Assembly (NCBI RefSeq): GCF_029227915.1
Contig: NC_079883.1
Span: 14,012,001-14,076,000 of the forward strand
DNA from: Hydractinia symbiolongicarpus
Taxonomy: Eukaryota > Cnidaria > Hydrozoa > Anthoathecata > Hydractiniidae
Direction: 5' to 3'
DNA: 64,000 nucleotides
Shown here: positions 25,501-37,988 of the stretch, piece after piece
Numbering within the stretch: position 1 is the first letter of the stretch
Layout of the letters: the number at the start of each line of letters is the position of its first letter
The notes under the pieces: generated by a model
Told to the model about the DNA's origin: nothing
Seen by the model: the letters and a program-made list of their open reading frames with translations, nothing else
Database searches by the model: none
Translations under genes and position numbers: made by a program

Positions 25501-28500
25501 TCCGCGTATAGATCTTACCTAAGATAACAACGGAACTTTTTAAACAATTTCTTATCTACATAAACGGCTGGTTTCCTGATTATTTCGTTATCAGTGATTA
25601 TTATCAGTTTTGTAGCATCGTTTTTTAAAAAGTGCAGAATTGATCAAAGACCTGATTGCTTCGAAGAAAATGCAAGGCGGATGTCCATATGATAAGTTTT
25701 CCCGCAAAACGGGATTCCTATATTTCTAGCAATGCTTAAGTTGACAAAGTAAAATTACATCAACCCCTACTGGGAACAAGTACGTATTAAGCTATGAACC
25801 AAAAAGAAACTCTATTTTTCAATTTAGAAATGACAATTTTAACTGTATTAACATCCCTTTCCGAATCCTCACTGATACCAGCATGTGGAGAGGTAAAATT
25901 GGATAAAAGTGTTACTAATTTTAGAAAAAAATAGTTTTATATAAATTCTTAACAAATTTGGATATGAAAGGCGCTCTCCATGACGGGCGAAAATCTAACC
26001 GAGTCAATCCTGTGAATTCTTCCATGTTTTCAGAAAGAGGATACACGAGTCTAACTAATTGTTCCAAATATGAACCATCTTGGTCTTTAGCTTGTCGAAC
26101 AATTACCCAAGCTTAATATATTAGACGAAAGAAGGTCAAAATCGTGTGTATCTAAAACTCACCAGGACCAAAACCATAATAGGGAATAAAATAACCAGTG
26201 ATTCTACGATTATTAACCACAGCAGTTTAAGTATAGATGCAAATTTTAAAACATACTTAAATTTTAAGCATAAAAACAGAAGCCCAGTTTCAATTAAAGC
26301 CCATGCAAAAGTTTGGGAAACATGACTCAATAAATTCATTATTATTTGGATGTAAAATTCTGGTAGTCAGTTTAGCCGGAATCTGTTGCAATGTTGCAAA
26401 GATAAGGCTGAACAAAAAATTACTGTTGCTTATTACAGAGAAACGCGTGTCACTCATTGGACTTTAAAAGTCAATGTTTACAGTAAGTCATAATTTCAGC
26501 GAACAATTTACGCTAATTCGGCAGTTTTGTCTAAATGGTTTTATTCGATCAATCAAGTGCAAAATATACATTAGTTAAATAAATACAAAAATTGAAACTA
26601 TTCAAAAAAAAATGTGATAAAACTGATGTAATTAACTTTTTCGAATTAACACATGTTCAATAATTTTCAAATTAGGCCAAAATCCTAAAACAGGAAATTC
26701 TGCTATACTAAAATTTATTACTTAAACAACGAAGAAACATGAAGCAACAATTTAATAAAAAAAGGCTATAGAAAACTAAGAAAAGATAAATATAAGGGTA
26801 ATAGCTAGCTTAATTCTCTTATTACTCTTTAACAAATATTACCACCCAAGACAAAAAAACGAACAAACAGGAAACGAGAATACTATAACGACACATTTAA
26901 CAAACAGATTAACATTCTTGAGCGTTATCAAGTCCTAAACAACCTCACATAGTTTTTGACTTCATAATACATTCGAGAGCTCCCACGTGTTGAGTGTATG
27001 CAATTAAGGGAGGAGCTTTAGTTTTACGATGCTGTTAAGTTAAAGGTCTGTTTTCACTTGATGTTTTTTTTTTGCGTTAGCACTAACTGAAAAGTGGTTT
27101 TGTTATGTAAACAGGGTTTTGGAATGTAGCTACGCGTCTGCAATTACTAACTATATTTAGGCTAGTTTTTTGAATGTCAATTTAACAGTGATTTGATATT
27201 TTAACATAAAGATATCTCCGTTTCATACCTAATCCAAGTGAATGTTTTCATCGGCTTCAATTCGTGTTCAAGTTGTTCCAATCAGCAGTGTCATTGATTT
27301 CAAAACGTCTTCAATGCCAGAGGAGTTGGCTGGCTAATAAAAGACGAAGCAGGATGTTTAAATACAACAGGTTCATTATTGATACTTCAACAGAACAGAC
27401 TTAAAAGTTGCAGCAGAATTAACTGATAAAAATAAAAAAACAGGGTTTTTTTATCCATTTTTAAGAAATTTTCATGAAAATGGCGACAAGAAATCTATCG
27501 AGCTGACAAAACTTTTACTTAATTAGCCATTTGTTTTTTGTGACAGGAATGATAGGTGAGAGTTTTGCCAGCAATGCAATTACAACTGGAATGTTCAATT
27601 GTTACATTTCAATTATTCTAAGTTTTCTCATACGGATGCTATTCTCAATGCAAAAATTCTGAAATTCTATTGACCTTTATCCCACGAAATGATTGTTTAC
27701 GAAAATCTCTTTCCTCTTCAAGCGAAATGGAAACAAGAATAACTGAGCTAATAATTTTTCTTGAAACTATGTGCTTTTTATTGAGTATCGCATTAACAAG
27801 TTATTTGGTTACTTACCGTCAACTAAGTGACAATTTTGTATCGAAATTGAACAATCTCATGAGCGATGAAATCCTTTCCATTTTTTAAAAGGCTAAGAAG
27901 GTAAAAAGTTGAAGCCCTGTTAATAAAAATTACAAACGAGAACATCTTCGACCAAATATTTTTTTTTGTCCTGTCAAAGTGAAATTTTTTAAAAATTGTC
28001 GATGTATTGTCTTTGATTTGTCGCAAAAGAATATATAATTTCGTTACTAGTAGCGTTTTGCCAATAAGCAAAGTTAAAAATTAGGAAAAGGCATTATGTA
28101 ATGAAAATATGACTTCATCCATTGCTTTCGTAGAAAATATTTTACTTCTTATGTTTTTGTTTTTAACACGCCATCATTCGGAAGGAAGCGAGTAAAAAAG
28201 TTTGCCCATACCTTTCCTGAAGTAACTTTTTAACTATAAGACTGGAGACAGACTTTTAATTGCGTAGAAATTACATCAAGGAAGCTCATAATCAAGGCTA
28301 ATCAAGGCAATAAATAACAAAAACATTTGGACAACAAAGACCCGCCTTGATTACTTCCAGCCGCAAAGTTGTCATGTCACAACAAAGAAAAGCCAACTAA
28401 AATAATACCGAAAGGAGCTTGATCTCTCTTCCATATGAACTTAGAGTCTTTATTATATTTTATGTTAAAACAAAGATTTTAGCTCATAAGAAAAATGTAG

Positions 28501-31500
28501 GTATTCTTATAAAAAAATCTTGTATATCCCATTATCAACAAACGTGGCAGAATCAACAGGATTTGCTCGGTTAGATTTTCGCTCGTCATATCTCGCAAAG
28601 TAGCTATGTGGATTTTTGTCAGGTTTGTTAGCATAGTAATAAAATTACTCCACAGGGATTCAAATTAAACTTACGACGCAACCATATTAAACACACAAAT
28701 GCAGATATATTATAGAGATACCAAATTTAAATTTATGCAACCATCGTACAATGATTTGACCTTTCTCTCGTCGGGTTCATGTGCATGAAACAAAATTATT
28801 GAACTTAAGCATAATATATCTGCCCCTTCATGCAGGAATTAAAAATATTGAAAGCATGGTACCACGATGATGCATAGGCCAGTTAGAGAAGTACTTTTTA
28901 TGTCCAAAACACGTTTTTGACCTGTTGCTTTGGCTCTATGTTAGTTGTCAATAAGCATTTTTCCGAAGTTTTGTAAAAAGTATTTAGCAAAGAGTTCTTT
29001 GGAAGGAAACATGTCTTCAGTAAGTTTTAGATAAGAATTTGTTTTTAATTTATTTTGTTTTCAAAATAGACACTATATATATAGCTACATTTAAAATTCG
29101 TTTGTAACGCATTTTTATTAGGGAAGCATGTATAAGGCGTTCTATATTTAAGAACAACGCTTAAACAGACCGGATATTGCTAGGAGGGGTAATAGAATTG
29201 TTGCACTATATTTTTAACATATTCTTTTATTACTAGTATTTGTTCTTACTAATTATAACATATAATCGCGATTAAATTATGATAATTGCATAATTTATGT
29301 GCATATATTGTATTACGGAAAATTATATGAGATATATTGCAAAAAGTTTGCCTCACAAAATTAACACTTAAAACTTTATATGTTGATATTTCCTCTTCTT
29401 TCTTTATTTATTTTTTTGTGGAAAGTAGAATGTTCGAATTGAATTTTATACATGATACATAATTTCACTTATTTGTTCAATTTATTAATATTAGACAATT
29501 TTTCTCAGTCTAAAGAAATCGATAAAACACTGCAAATTGATTTACGATTCATATACGTATTATGTTAGCGTATGATGTTGCGAGAAAACTATAGAAATAT
29601 ATTCTCTTATTTCAAGAGAGCGTATTTCATATCTCTACGTAAAAAACACGCAATTTCAATTATGTCACTTTGGTTCGCAATAAAATTGTAGCATAAAAAA
29701 ACCCTGCCCTACATCACAATAGGAAATTTCTCTTTTTTGCAAAATATTGCAATAAAGTCTTGACTTTACGTAAATAAAAAAAATTCTTGTTAAATCCCTT
29801 AAAAATGGAAATCGCGCACTAATTACAGTCATTTTGCATCATGTTGAACTCTTATTAAAAAGCCTTTAGCCGCGGATTTAAAACCATTACAAACGTCACG
29901 CAAAACACACCATGACTCGTTAACATATTTCTAAAAGGAGTTTACACTTAATTACTAGTACTCTTCTAACTTTACATACGTCTATCAATGAGCCTGGGGT
30001 TTAAGTTGGAGTTTGGGGTTTGTTTTGTACATATTTTGCATATTATGGTTTCAGCTGCGGGCGAAAGCAGCGTGAAAGGAGCAATGCTGTATCGCAACAA
30101 ACACTTGAAACCGATTCTCACATTTTTTTCTTTCTGTAAAGTACATAAAAAATAGATTTTCCACTAATTTTAAAATTGCGACTTGGTTTCTTCTTTTTCA
30201 ATCGAAAATAGCATGCAATTTTAAAACAAACTTTTTGGCTGCAACATGGAAAATATAAAACCCTTGTTTAAGCACACGAGCATGCACAAGCTCTCATAGT
30301 TTCAACCGACAGAAATATTTTGATCAAATTGATGTGGTAAAATAACTTGGCAAGCATTCCAGGGTGAAAAAAAAATCGACAGTTCAACACGTTTCGTTAT
30401 ATCAACTGATTACACTCGACCACATGCTCGGCTGCGTTGCGATTTTTTAAACGAGTGCCAAACATTCTTTGCAATATTTGGAGGCGAAGAATCCTTTTGT
30501 TTTCTTTTTATTATGCACACATCGTGGTCTGTAATAAACATAATAAATTCCACAATTTTGTTTACCTCGTACATCAGCTAGTCACGAAGTCAACATAAAT
30601 TCCACACTTCGAACATTTAAATCGTTTTTACCGCGCTTTTTTAGATGGGCACATAACAGTCGCACTTGTTCCCAGACCACTGCATGTGATCAATTTCAAA
30701 ACCGTTTGATAAACAAAGCGACACACAATAATGCACAAATAAGCATGTTCTGTGAAACACTTCATAATGTTTATATTGCGTAGATTTAATATTTAAGCGA
30801 TGAAAAGTTCACTGAAACTTTTTAAATTCGTAAGTTTAAATTCGTAAATTTTAAATTATATAAGGTTCAGATTAAAATGTCAACCTTACAAAACACTTGG
30901 CCTAAGAATTCCATATCAATATTATTAATTATCACCATGCAGCTTTAACTACCATTTTGCTTACTAAAAAATTGGTGAGATATTGTGCAAGGTGCTGCAA
31001 AATATGTTGATGTGTCTGACACAGATAACCTCTTAGGGAAGCCAATCCTAGCTACGATAAAAAAAACTATAATTTATCAGGAAATACAATTGCTAACTTG
31101 TGTCAATGTTGCTGCTATAGTGATTAAAAACTGTTATTTAGCTCATAGGAAAGGCGAATATTCGGTGGCACGTTTTACGATGCGTTTTTAGTAGACATAG
31201 ACTCGTTATTAGACTTTAAAATTTCCGCTACTCGCACATTAAAGGTTTTATGCTGCTATTATCCAGAACAACCAGTCAGCAGATTTTCTTTTCCTTGGTA
31301 ATCTCACGTTGACCTAAGTCAAATACGTCATTTCGCTTTCAAAGGGCACCCTGTCTTAATATCGTCTTTAACACGTGACGGCAACGCCCACTTAAACGAC
31401 CCATAGTTGGTCAATTCAACATTCTTCACTTTAGTAAACTTATTTTGTAAAAAGGTATCATATGTAATATTGCCAGCTCTTTTAAATCCATCTTTAGGAA

Positions 31501-34500
31501 AATATTCTCCAGACACCAGGAATTGTAAAAAAAAAATTTGCTGAGAGAAATACCCGAAACTTATAATTTTCAGTATTTTCCCCCAAAATAGACAAAAAAA
31601 ATAAACAAAAACCACAGAAATAATTAGAAATTCCACTGCGTTTAATTTAAAACAATATATATTTTCATCAAAATATTCTCATTCTCGAATAATATCGTTG
31701 GTGAACTCGCGAATCAATTAAAAAACTCATTACAACGAAATTGACATCGTTAATCACTTTAAATTGACACTGTCAACAATCAATATCTCATGGACAATTA
31801 GAAACGCTGTATAAAACGGTCGTGTAACTTATTGTTGCCAGCATTTGAACTTTTTCGTTGATCGAAAGAAGTACAGAAAGACGATTGCGAATGTAAATAT
31901 ATATACACACATATAAATATAAACAACAACAATAATAATAACAAAAACAAATAACAATAGCAACGACTTAAATAAATTATCTTCATAAGAAGAACATGGT
32001 AAATTGAGACAGTTATTAAAGGAACCATACATGTTTTAAAAAAGGAAAACCTACCAACAAAAAGTGTCGTAAAGTTTTAACTGCTGGTTTGCACAGAATT
32101 ACTTTATCACAATGTTAAAGTGGCGACGAAAAAGTGCAGGTAATATTCTCGATGAGGTTGATGGCGAGAAGAGAAATGAACACGAGAAAAAAGAGGATCG
32201 TTTCAGCCGAAGTTACAACGAAGCTGAAATTTTGTCTTCACTCGCCAGCGATTCACCTTTTGAAGACTTAATGCTGGAAGATGTTTACAAAAGATTCGCG
32301 GAGCAGCATAAAAAAGAGTCGCCTTTGACTGTCGAGGAAGCCTTTATCGTATCGCCTTCTTCTAAAACGCGTCGAGCAAAACCCGAGAGGCGAATTTCAC
32401 CTGCAAGTTTGCCCAGCATTGAAGAGGGAAACGAAAACGACGAATTGGCATCAATTGCCGATTCAGGAATATGTGACGACGATTTTGACTTTGAAGTTGA
32501 GAACAGGTATAGAAACAATAACCAAAACATAACTAAGAAATCGTATTTTGAACCTTTAAAAAACCCGGACGATGAAGAGTTTTTAAAAGTCAATCACGAC
32601 GATGAGGGAGATCTGTTAGCAAGTATTAATGAGGAATTGCATAAAAGAAGCGACCACCAAAAACAAGACTTCCTACAACAAGCTCGACAACTTTCACAAG
32701 AATTCCTTACAAAACTTGATAAAAAAGAAACTAAGGGGGAGAAAATCCGTCCCTCTAGTATATGCTTAGACAATGATGAAAGGCCAAGCCATATTGAAAC
32801 TGTTTTGCAAAGCTCTCCTCCACCTTTCTTACCTTTACAAACTTCCTCCCCCTCAGATATAGACATCAAAAATAAACAAATCTTTAGCAGGCTAAAGCTC
32901 AAAGCTGACTTACACAATCCAATGTTAAATAGTAGTGGTTCCGCAACCGAAGATATAACGCAGATTGAGTTGCCGAGTTCACTAATGTAAGTACGGAGTT
33001 GTGTCTCATTGGATTTACTTTTAAGATGTTATCTCGTTACACTGGATTTACACTTAGAGATTTGTTAGCCATATCATTGTCATGGTTTCTTACTGTTCGG
33101 CACATTTTATAAAAGGTCCTTGCTAATTTATTTGGGTACCTTCACCCTTTCTAATTCACTAAATGCGTCATTTATGAAACAACATATTTATTCGTTGTCA
33201 TATTTACTCATGAAGATGAGTATCATTAGTTATTAAACACCATCAAAGTAACGGAAACACAATCAGCAACGTCATCCACCACTTGTGCTACCATCTTTAA
33301 ATATTACGCGTAATGATTGGGTTTAACCGAAAGTTAATTAAAGAAAAGTCGTTAGAGGTTTTCTCCAATTGAAAGCTTCATCATATTTATCCGCCTACGA
33401 TGTTTTCAACCATGTTGGTTTTATAAGGCATGGGGAAAGCATTTTTATGGGGTATAAAACTTAACATTTAGTAATTGTCGCGCCAACGCGGAAACTCCTT
33501 ATGGTCGACGCGCAGTTTAATCACATTTTTTTATAAATTTGACTAGTATTACCATATGACAAACACTGTGCGCTACATTTTTTCTTGAAAATCGAATACA
33601 AGTAGCTTTAAAATCTTAAAAATGTGCTTGTTCTCACAGATAAATCTAATACTTTCCTACGCGGAAATTGGGAAATCCTTTTCTATTTGCGTAAATTGAT
33701 TTCCCATTAACATAAATGCGAACACCTATTTTGCTATTTTCATCATGACTTATTAAAAATTGAATCAAACTCTTCCGCAGGACCAGCTGGGAATCGATGC
33801 GACGGAAAATACGCGCAAAGTGATTACGCTAACACGATTTGCGACCTCGTGTTCTTGTAAAATGATTTAGCTCACAGATTAGAAAAGTCTTGACGTCATT
33901 AAAATGACAGCTTACGAGAAACGCTAAAATTAAACGACAAAACTTTTTGCGGAAAAGCGAGAAACTTAACGATGTTTGAAATTTTACCATATATGGAGTT
34001 GCTGAATTCCAACGGATTTATTAAGTATTCTTTAACTATTCTTTAAAAAATCTTAACTTTAGCTATACAATATTTTTTATTTCTTTTTCTGCAAAATGAA
34101 ACAAACAAACAAACAAACAAACAAAAAAATTGAACTATGCCTTAAACATGTTCTGCAAATAGATTTATTTCTTTTGCCATCATGGACGAAAAGAAGAATT
34201 TTATCTTAATTTCACCCCATAAAAATGTCGCCATTCGAAGATTTAACTTTTATGATAAGCTAGGAAATTACGGTCGTTTGTCTTTCCTCTATAATGAGTT
34301 TTAATTTTTAACAATTTGTTTTTGATAGAGTTTAGTGTTGTCAAATGTTACAATCTTTTGCCTACATGTGCTTATAAAATTTTATTTTTTTCTATCCTTC
34401 AGGTCAAGTATGCTATGGAATGGTGAAACTAGTACCAGACCTCCTTCAACAATAGATATTTATCAAACAATGCCACCCAATCGCTATCCAAAACGAAATA

Positions 34501-35324
34501 AGGATTTTATGACTCAGTTAACCAGTCAACCAGAAGAAGAGGGTAAGCAAAGAAAGAACACAAAAGAGTTTAAGGTGAACCTGGATGTTAATCATTACGC
34601 TCCTGAAGAAATCTTAGTTACGCTGGAAGATGGTAAACTTGTTGTGAACGGAAAACATTTTTCCGAATCGGAATATGGTTTTGAATCTTGCCAGTTCCAT
34701 CGACGATACCCGATTCCAGTTGGGATTAAAAAAACGGATATCAAATCCCGAATCAGTGAAGATGGGATTTTAACAATAACTGGTAAAATGAGCCCACCGC
34801 AAGTCAAGGCGAAACCAAAGGTGAAAGCAAGAATATCTCGATATGACAATGTCGATAGCGGCCCTCAGAGTCCAACCCAACGTGAACCAGCGAGTCCAGT
34901 ATCTTTGCCATCACCAACCAACAACTCGCCACCAACAAGTCCGGAGTTCCGTCGCGATAGCCCGGATGGATCACCATCAAGCCCGTTAGATATCGAACTT
35001 GCGAAGAACAACATCACTCAAAGAGAAGCACAAGACAATGATTTTTTTGAAGTTGACGAGAATACCTATGTTCTTAAGGTCACGTGTACAAGTTACAACC
35101 CTGAAGACATGGAAGTGAGAGTTTCTGGTCGCGAGCTTATTATTCGTGGTAGGCAGAAATTCAACCAAATAGAAGATGGCCATGAACGCATTCGACATAA
35201 AGAATTTACCAAACGTTTTTCCGTTCCGAGAAATGCTGACGTCGACACAATTACGTCACGCTTCACAAACAAGGACATTCTAATCATTGAAGTTAAAAAA
35301 TTTAACAATTCACGCGAAAGATAA
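18672..35324 (+). CDS. Two-ACD small heat shock protein, isoform A (exons 18672-19546, 34403-35324)
   Basis: An sHSP-family chaperone that would hold unfolding proteins. Isoform A joins exon A (875 nt, ends AG, phase 2) to the common exon (922 nt, begins G), giving 1797 nt and 598 residues. Residues 1-291 are a low-complexity, charged, probably disordered extension. Alpha-crystallin domain 1 is about 345-420 and domain 2 about 505-591. A proline/serine linker (440-486) between them has eight Ser-Pro pairs. Most sHSPs are 150-250 residues with one domain; two domains are known in flatworm Tsp36-type proteins. The intron of 14.9 kb contains the alternative first exon B. Splicing is inferred from phase and consensus, not seen. 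Confidence 0.7.
19840..20112 (-). CDS. Unassigned 90-aa ORF in sHSP intron
   Basis: Starts MSIFDLELMKLSVCHKAK and has a protein-like composition with mixed charged and hydrophobic residues. I recognise no domain. It lies antisense inside the long sHSP intron. It may be an old transposon or gene fragment, or chance. Confidence 0.2.
   Translation of the reverse strand: MSIFDLELMKLSVCHKAKMLKSSYIKPTQPPVSKERMVEFSLIYNGGNIKLDRSLKRIVTLIKETQPQAYCVVLANERNASFKHARYVTL
22478..22617 (+). mobile_element. Small Helitron-like non-autonomous element, copy B
   Basis: The clearest copy, about 140 bp. It starts TATATCATAATACCCGTATA then CGTCTGTCTGTCTGTC. It ends with the hairpin CCGTGGATCTTCCACGG, TCTAACGACTAG at 22617, then T. 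No ORF. Confidence 0.6.
23175..23222 (+). repeat. Three short tandem copies of (G)TGACGCCCAAACAT
   Basis: Three successive copies of about 16-17 bases differing by one or two bases. No function is seen. Confidence 0.5.
24578..24610. repeat. (AATA)n microsatellite
   Basis: About eight tetranucleotide units, the last interrupted by AATG. A second short tract of the same unit lies at 25362-25390. Confidence 0.85.
25362..25390. repeat. (AATA)n microsatellite, second tract
   Basis: About seven units, the last changed to AACA. Confidence 0.8.
25970..26050 (-). repeat. Dispersed repeat copy 1 (shared with 28555-28600)
   Basis: On the minus strand it contains CTCGGTTAGATTTTCG then CCCGTCAT. Nearly the same words occur on the plus strand at 28567-28591. 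About 35 bases are shared. Family unknown. Confidence 0.4.
28555..28600 (+). repeat. Dispersed repeat copy 2
   Basis: Contains ACAGGATTTGCTCGGTTAGA and TTTTCGCTCGTCAT, matching 25970-26050 in the opposite orientation. There is no coding continuity. Confidence 0.4.
31328..31636 (-). CDS. Possible small secreted/membrane protein, 102 aa
   Basis: Starts MEFLIISVVFVYFFCLFWGK, a strongly hydrophobic segment that could be a signal peptide or anchor. A more polar C-terminal half follows (GEYFPKDGFKRAGNITYD). No family is recognised. It is divergent from sHSP exon B, 475 bases away. The AT-rich context makes chance hydrophobic ORFs common, so support is weak. Confidence 0.25.
   Translation of the reverse strand: MEFLIISVVFVYFFCLFWGKILKIISFGYFSQQIFFLQFLVSGEYFPKDGFKRAGNITYDTFLQNKFTKVKNVELTNYGSFKWALPSRVKDDIKTGCPLKAK
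32112..32986 (+). CDS. sHSP alternative first exon B (291 aa)
   Basis: Open from ATG 32112 to a strong donor GTAAGT. It starts MLKWRRKSAGNILDEV and is acidic and Ser-rich after that, with SIADSGICDDDFDFEVENR and a helical, charged stretch around KQDFLQQARQLSQEFLTKL that could be a short coiled coil. Pro/Ser clusters (SSPPPFLPL) lie near the end. No known domain. No clear sequence similarity to exon A beyond a basic start, despite identical length. Confidence 0.78.
32112..35324 (+). CDS. Two-ACD small heat shock protein, isoform B (exons 32112-32986, 34403-35324)
   Basis: Exon B (875 nt) ends AT|GTAAGTACG in phase 2 and joins the same common exon (G TCA AGT ATG), giving 598 residues. It shares both alpha-crystallin domains with isoform A but has a different 291-residue N-terminus. 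Exon B cannot follow exon A in one transcript. Its only evident upstream acceptor (GCACAG, 32095-32096) would put it out of frame, with a stop soon after. An alternative promoter about 1.4 kb before the common exon is therefore the simplest reading. Confidence 0.72.
34099..34125. repeat. (CAAA)n microsatellite
   Basis: About six CAAA units in the intron before the common sHSP exon. Confidence 0.8.
34403..35324 (+). CDS. sHSP common exon: two alpha-crystallin domains
   Basis: Acceptor TATCCTTCAG at 34393-34402. Domain 1 runs from FKVNLDVNHYAPEEILV through KLVVNGKH and RYPIPVGI to ISEDGILTITGK. This matches the sHSP pattern of V-x-A/P-P-E-E-L, L-x-V-x-G-x-H, and DG-x-L. Domain 2 runs from YVLKVTCTSYNPEDMEV through LIIRGRQKF and KRFSVPRNADVDTI to DILIIEV. 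The linker is Ser-Pro rich (eight SP pairs), so proline-directed phosphorylation is plausible. It ends in TAA at 35322. An ATG in the first codons (34409) could allow a short 304-residue form. Confidence 0.9.
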
Positions 35325-35404
35325 AAAAAAATAATAGATATCAGTATTATATAGCAAAAATTTATAAAGAAATTTTTTTCGACAATTTTTTTAAACAATG
35401 GACA

Positions 35405-35410
35405 AATAAA
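35405..35410 (+). terminator. Polyadenylation signal of sHSP gene
   Basis: AATAAA about 80 bases after the stop codon, followed by an AT-rich tract. Confidence 0.5.
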
Positions 35411-36829
35411 AAGTATATATACAGGCATTATTTTGATGTAAATTGAATTCGAATTTTTTTGTTACTGTTATTATTATTATTGTTTGTTTTTTTTAAAGAG
35501 ATTTCTGGTATATTTTGATTTTTGTCAATAACAACATATAAGACATAAGCACTAATCCAGCGTGGAGATACAAGACACACTCAACGTGTGACCACGGCCA
35601 CAAAATATTTTAATCGACTTTCTTAACTAATAAAGACACAATAGATCATGGCACACACGAACGTCTTAAATATTTATTTGGTCACGTGGATTTATGTTAT
35701 TACGTCATTTTTTTATATGGTCATTGATTGACCAATGGATTATCCTTCCGGAATCATTGTAAATTTTGTAAAAAAATAAACTATTATACATAAAAAATTA
35801 TTTATCTCATATACCCTTTAAAAAATACCGTAACTGTGTTTATGTTCTGCAACAACTTTGATCTTATGCTTTTTTCCCGCCAACAAAAAAGGAGGCTTGG
35901 GAACGACATTACGTTTATGTTTTGTGAAGCCTTCTTTTGCTCTACATTTTCAGTGTTAAGAAGTTTTAATTCACTTTCGTGAAGCCTTTAAAAGGCTAAT
36001 TCGGAGCCGCTATAACGGCCAGCTAACATCCCGAATAATCAGGCACTACTGAACGAAATCCCTGCTCCATCGAGGCAATCCGTACTATAAACTACTAACG
36101 AACAGATCTATCAGCATATGATAGGTGGAAAAAAGAACCCACATGAGGAAGCTGGCATCGTGATTGCTATTTAAATTCTCATTCAACAACACAACATTCT
36201 AAACGGTTTTTCAGACAAACGTTTTTTAAATGAGTCGACATCTATATTCAACTTATGACTGTGTGTGAAAAAGGTTGTGTCTAATTATGCCAGGTTCATT
36301 AAACTCACGTCAGAACATATAACAACAGTTGCGTGTCACCTTAAGAGAGCTACCTACTTATCAAATCTGTAGCATCCTGTCCCTTTCCGACACAAAGCTA
36401 ACACAATGCGTAAAATATCTATTAGATATCAATTTAAAATTGTGAACTCATATTTTTGCTGAATCATTTTCGTTAAGCATTTTACCAACTTTATTCTCCT
36501 GCAATAAATGTATTAAATAACTTCTTACAAAAATCTTAAATGTAAAGACCACATGTACAACGTAGCCTAACAACCTACAAGCCTGGACAAAATATTTTAG
36601 GAAAATATGATAAAATAGCCAATTGAGCCTTCTTTCCTTACTTTTCATGTCATAATTTATTTAACTGATCCCCCCTTTTTCCCGTAAAGTCAATGTTATT
36701 TACCTGTAATGTCACTGAAGTACTTCTGTGATCATCAACTATAAGCAAATACCATCTTCAACATTGACTTTGGGGGAAGGAGGGTTTAAAATGAAATTCC
36801 AAATAAATTTTTCGAGGTTTGTAGCTACA

Positions 36830-36920
36830 GCAAATGTTAATCATCCTCGTCCTGACTGGAGCCGTTATCACGGGACAAGGCAAAATGTCCTGGGAACGAT
36901 GTTGCCTTTACATGACAAAA
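36830..36920. repeat. Dispersed repeat remnant
   Basis: Contains CCTGGGAACGATGTTGCC. The reverse-oriented relative at 8285-8330 has CCTGGTGACGATGTTAG with a similar GC-rich neighbour. From memory, repeats of this wording are common in cnidarian genomes; this is only a weak hint. Confidence 0.3.
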
Positions 36921-37988
36921 GTTCATGTCGTCATTATTAGCAATATTAACTTTTTTTCCCAACAAAGAGGTCATCTTTATAACCAAAAACAGGTAATTCC
37001 ATATCCTATCAAAAAACAAGCCGAAGGAGAAATCCTTCCCTATAGTAGACGATTTCTTATTAAATTAATTCTAATTAGGAAGAAGAAAACCGGATGTAAA
37101 AAACGAAGAGATTTATTTTGAGTTTTCCTCCAAGTTTTGAGTAATCAAAAGATTCGGAAATTATTTCTTTTTCAACATTAGTGGGTTAATTCAAAATTTA
37201 AATTTAAGGTCGCAATGGGAAATAACACGTGGGCTGTAAAAACAACTACAATTATTAGTGCGTAACAAATTTCCCAAGCATTAAATCATTTAACCCGCAA
37301 CCCTTCAAAAACTCAATATCGCCCTTTCATACCCCAACATTTCGTGTGAACAAGGAAGCTGACCATAGCATTATACACTAAACAAAAATGCGTCATGGTA
37401 AAATCACATTTTCGTAATTTATTATACAAGTCGTACGATAAAAAAATTATAAATTCTCCATAAAAACACATTTACTCAACCATAGATGATAAACACTGCA
37501 ACCACAAAATGCACAAGAAAGACGTATTGACGTGCAAAAAGGGAGAAGATTTACCTTAAAGAGACTTTCTCAGCTGTTACCAAATAGACGTATTCGTTTC
37601 TAAGTAAGACTCATTCAATCAAAGCGACTTTGTTACTCATGCGCTTTAATTAGACGCTGTGAAGTCATGTGTGAATGCAACTTTAGTATCCAGTCTTTTT
37701 TAAGATATTCAGAATATATTTGTCATCATATCGTAACTTATCTTAATTGGCAAACGTACTTTTGCGTATGATCGATTGCGTCCACTTGAATAATTATTGA
37801 CGTTTCCATCTGCCAAGACAGGAAATTAGAAAGTTAAGAAAATATATTTGTAACGAAGTTAACGCCCATTTTAATGGCGTACAGTCGTTACTACAAGACT
37901 GGTGCGACTTTAAATGCATGGCATATTTATAAATAAGAGGCGTAATACGAAATATGTACTGGTAAAACTATGAACGAATAACTGTTCA

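Larger units (their letters stand above)
19547..34402 (+). other. Long intron of sHSP gene isoform A
   Basis: 14.9 kb, with donor GTAGGA and acceptor TATCCTTCAG. It contains exon B (32112-32986), a Helitron-like small element (22478-22617), simple repeats, and two copies of an unassigned dispersed repeat (about 25970-26050 and 28555-28600). A few short minus-strand ORFs are listed separately. Stretches 22700-24570, 26400-28500 and 28700-31300 show nothing recognisable. Confidence 0.55.
35325..37988. other. Intergenic, convergent sHSP and THUMPD3 ends
   Basis: Contains the sHSP polyadenylation signal at 35405 and a repeat remnant near 36830-36920. No gene is recognised. Confidence 0.5.

Noticed and set aside
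32285-32917. Two minus-strand ORFs of over 100 codons
   Set aside because: They are antisense shadows of sHSP exon B, whose sense frame is open throughout and ends at a proper donor.
35093-35428. 111-codon minus-strand ORF
   Set aside because: Antisense shadow of the second alpha-crystallin domain.
36728-37121. ORFs of 70 and 95 codons
   Set aside because: They overlap a dispersed repeat remnant and resemble no protein.
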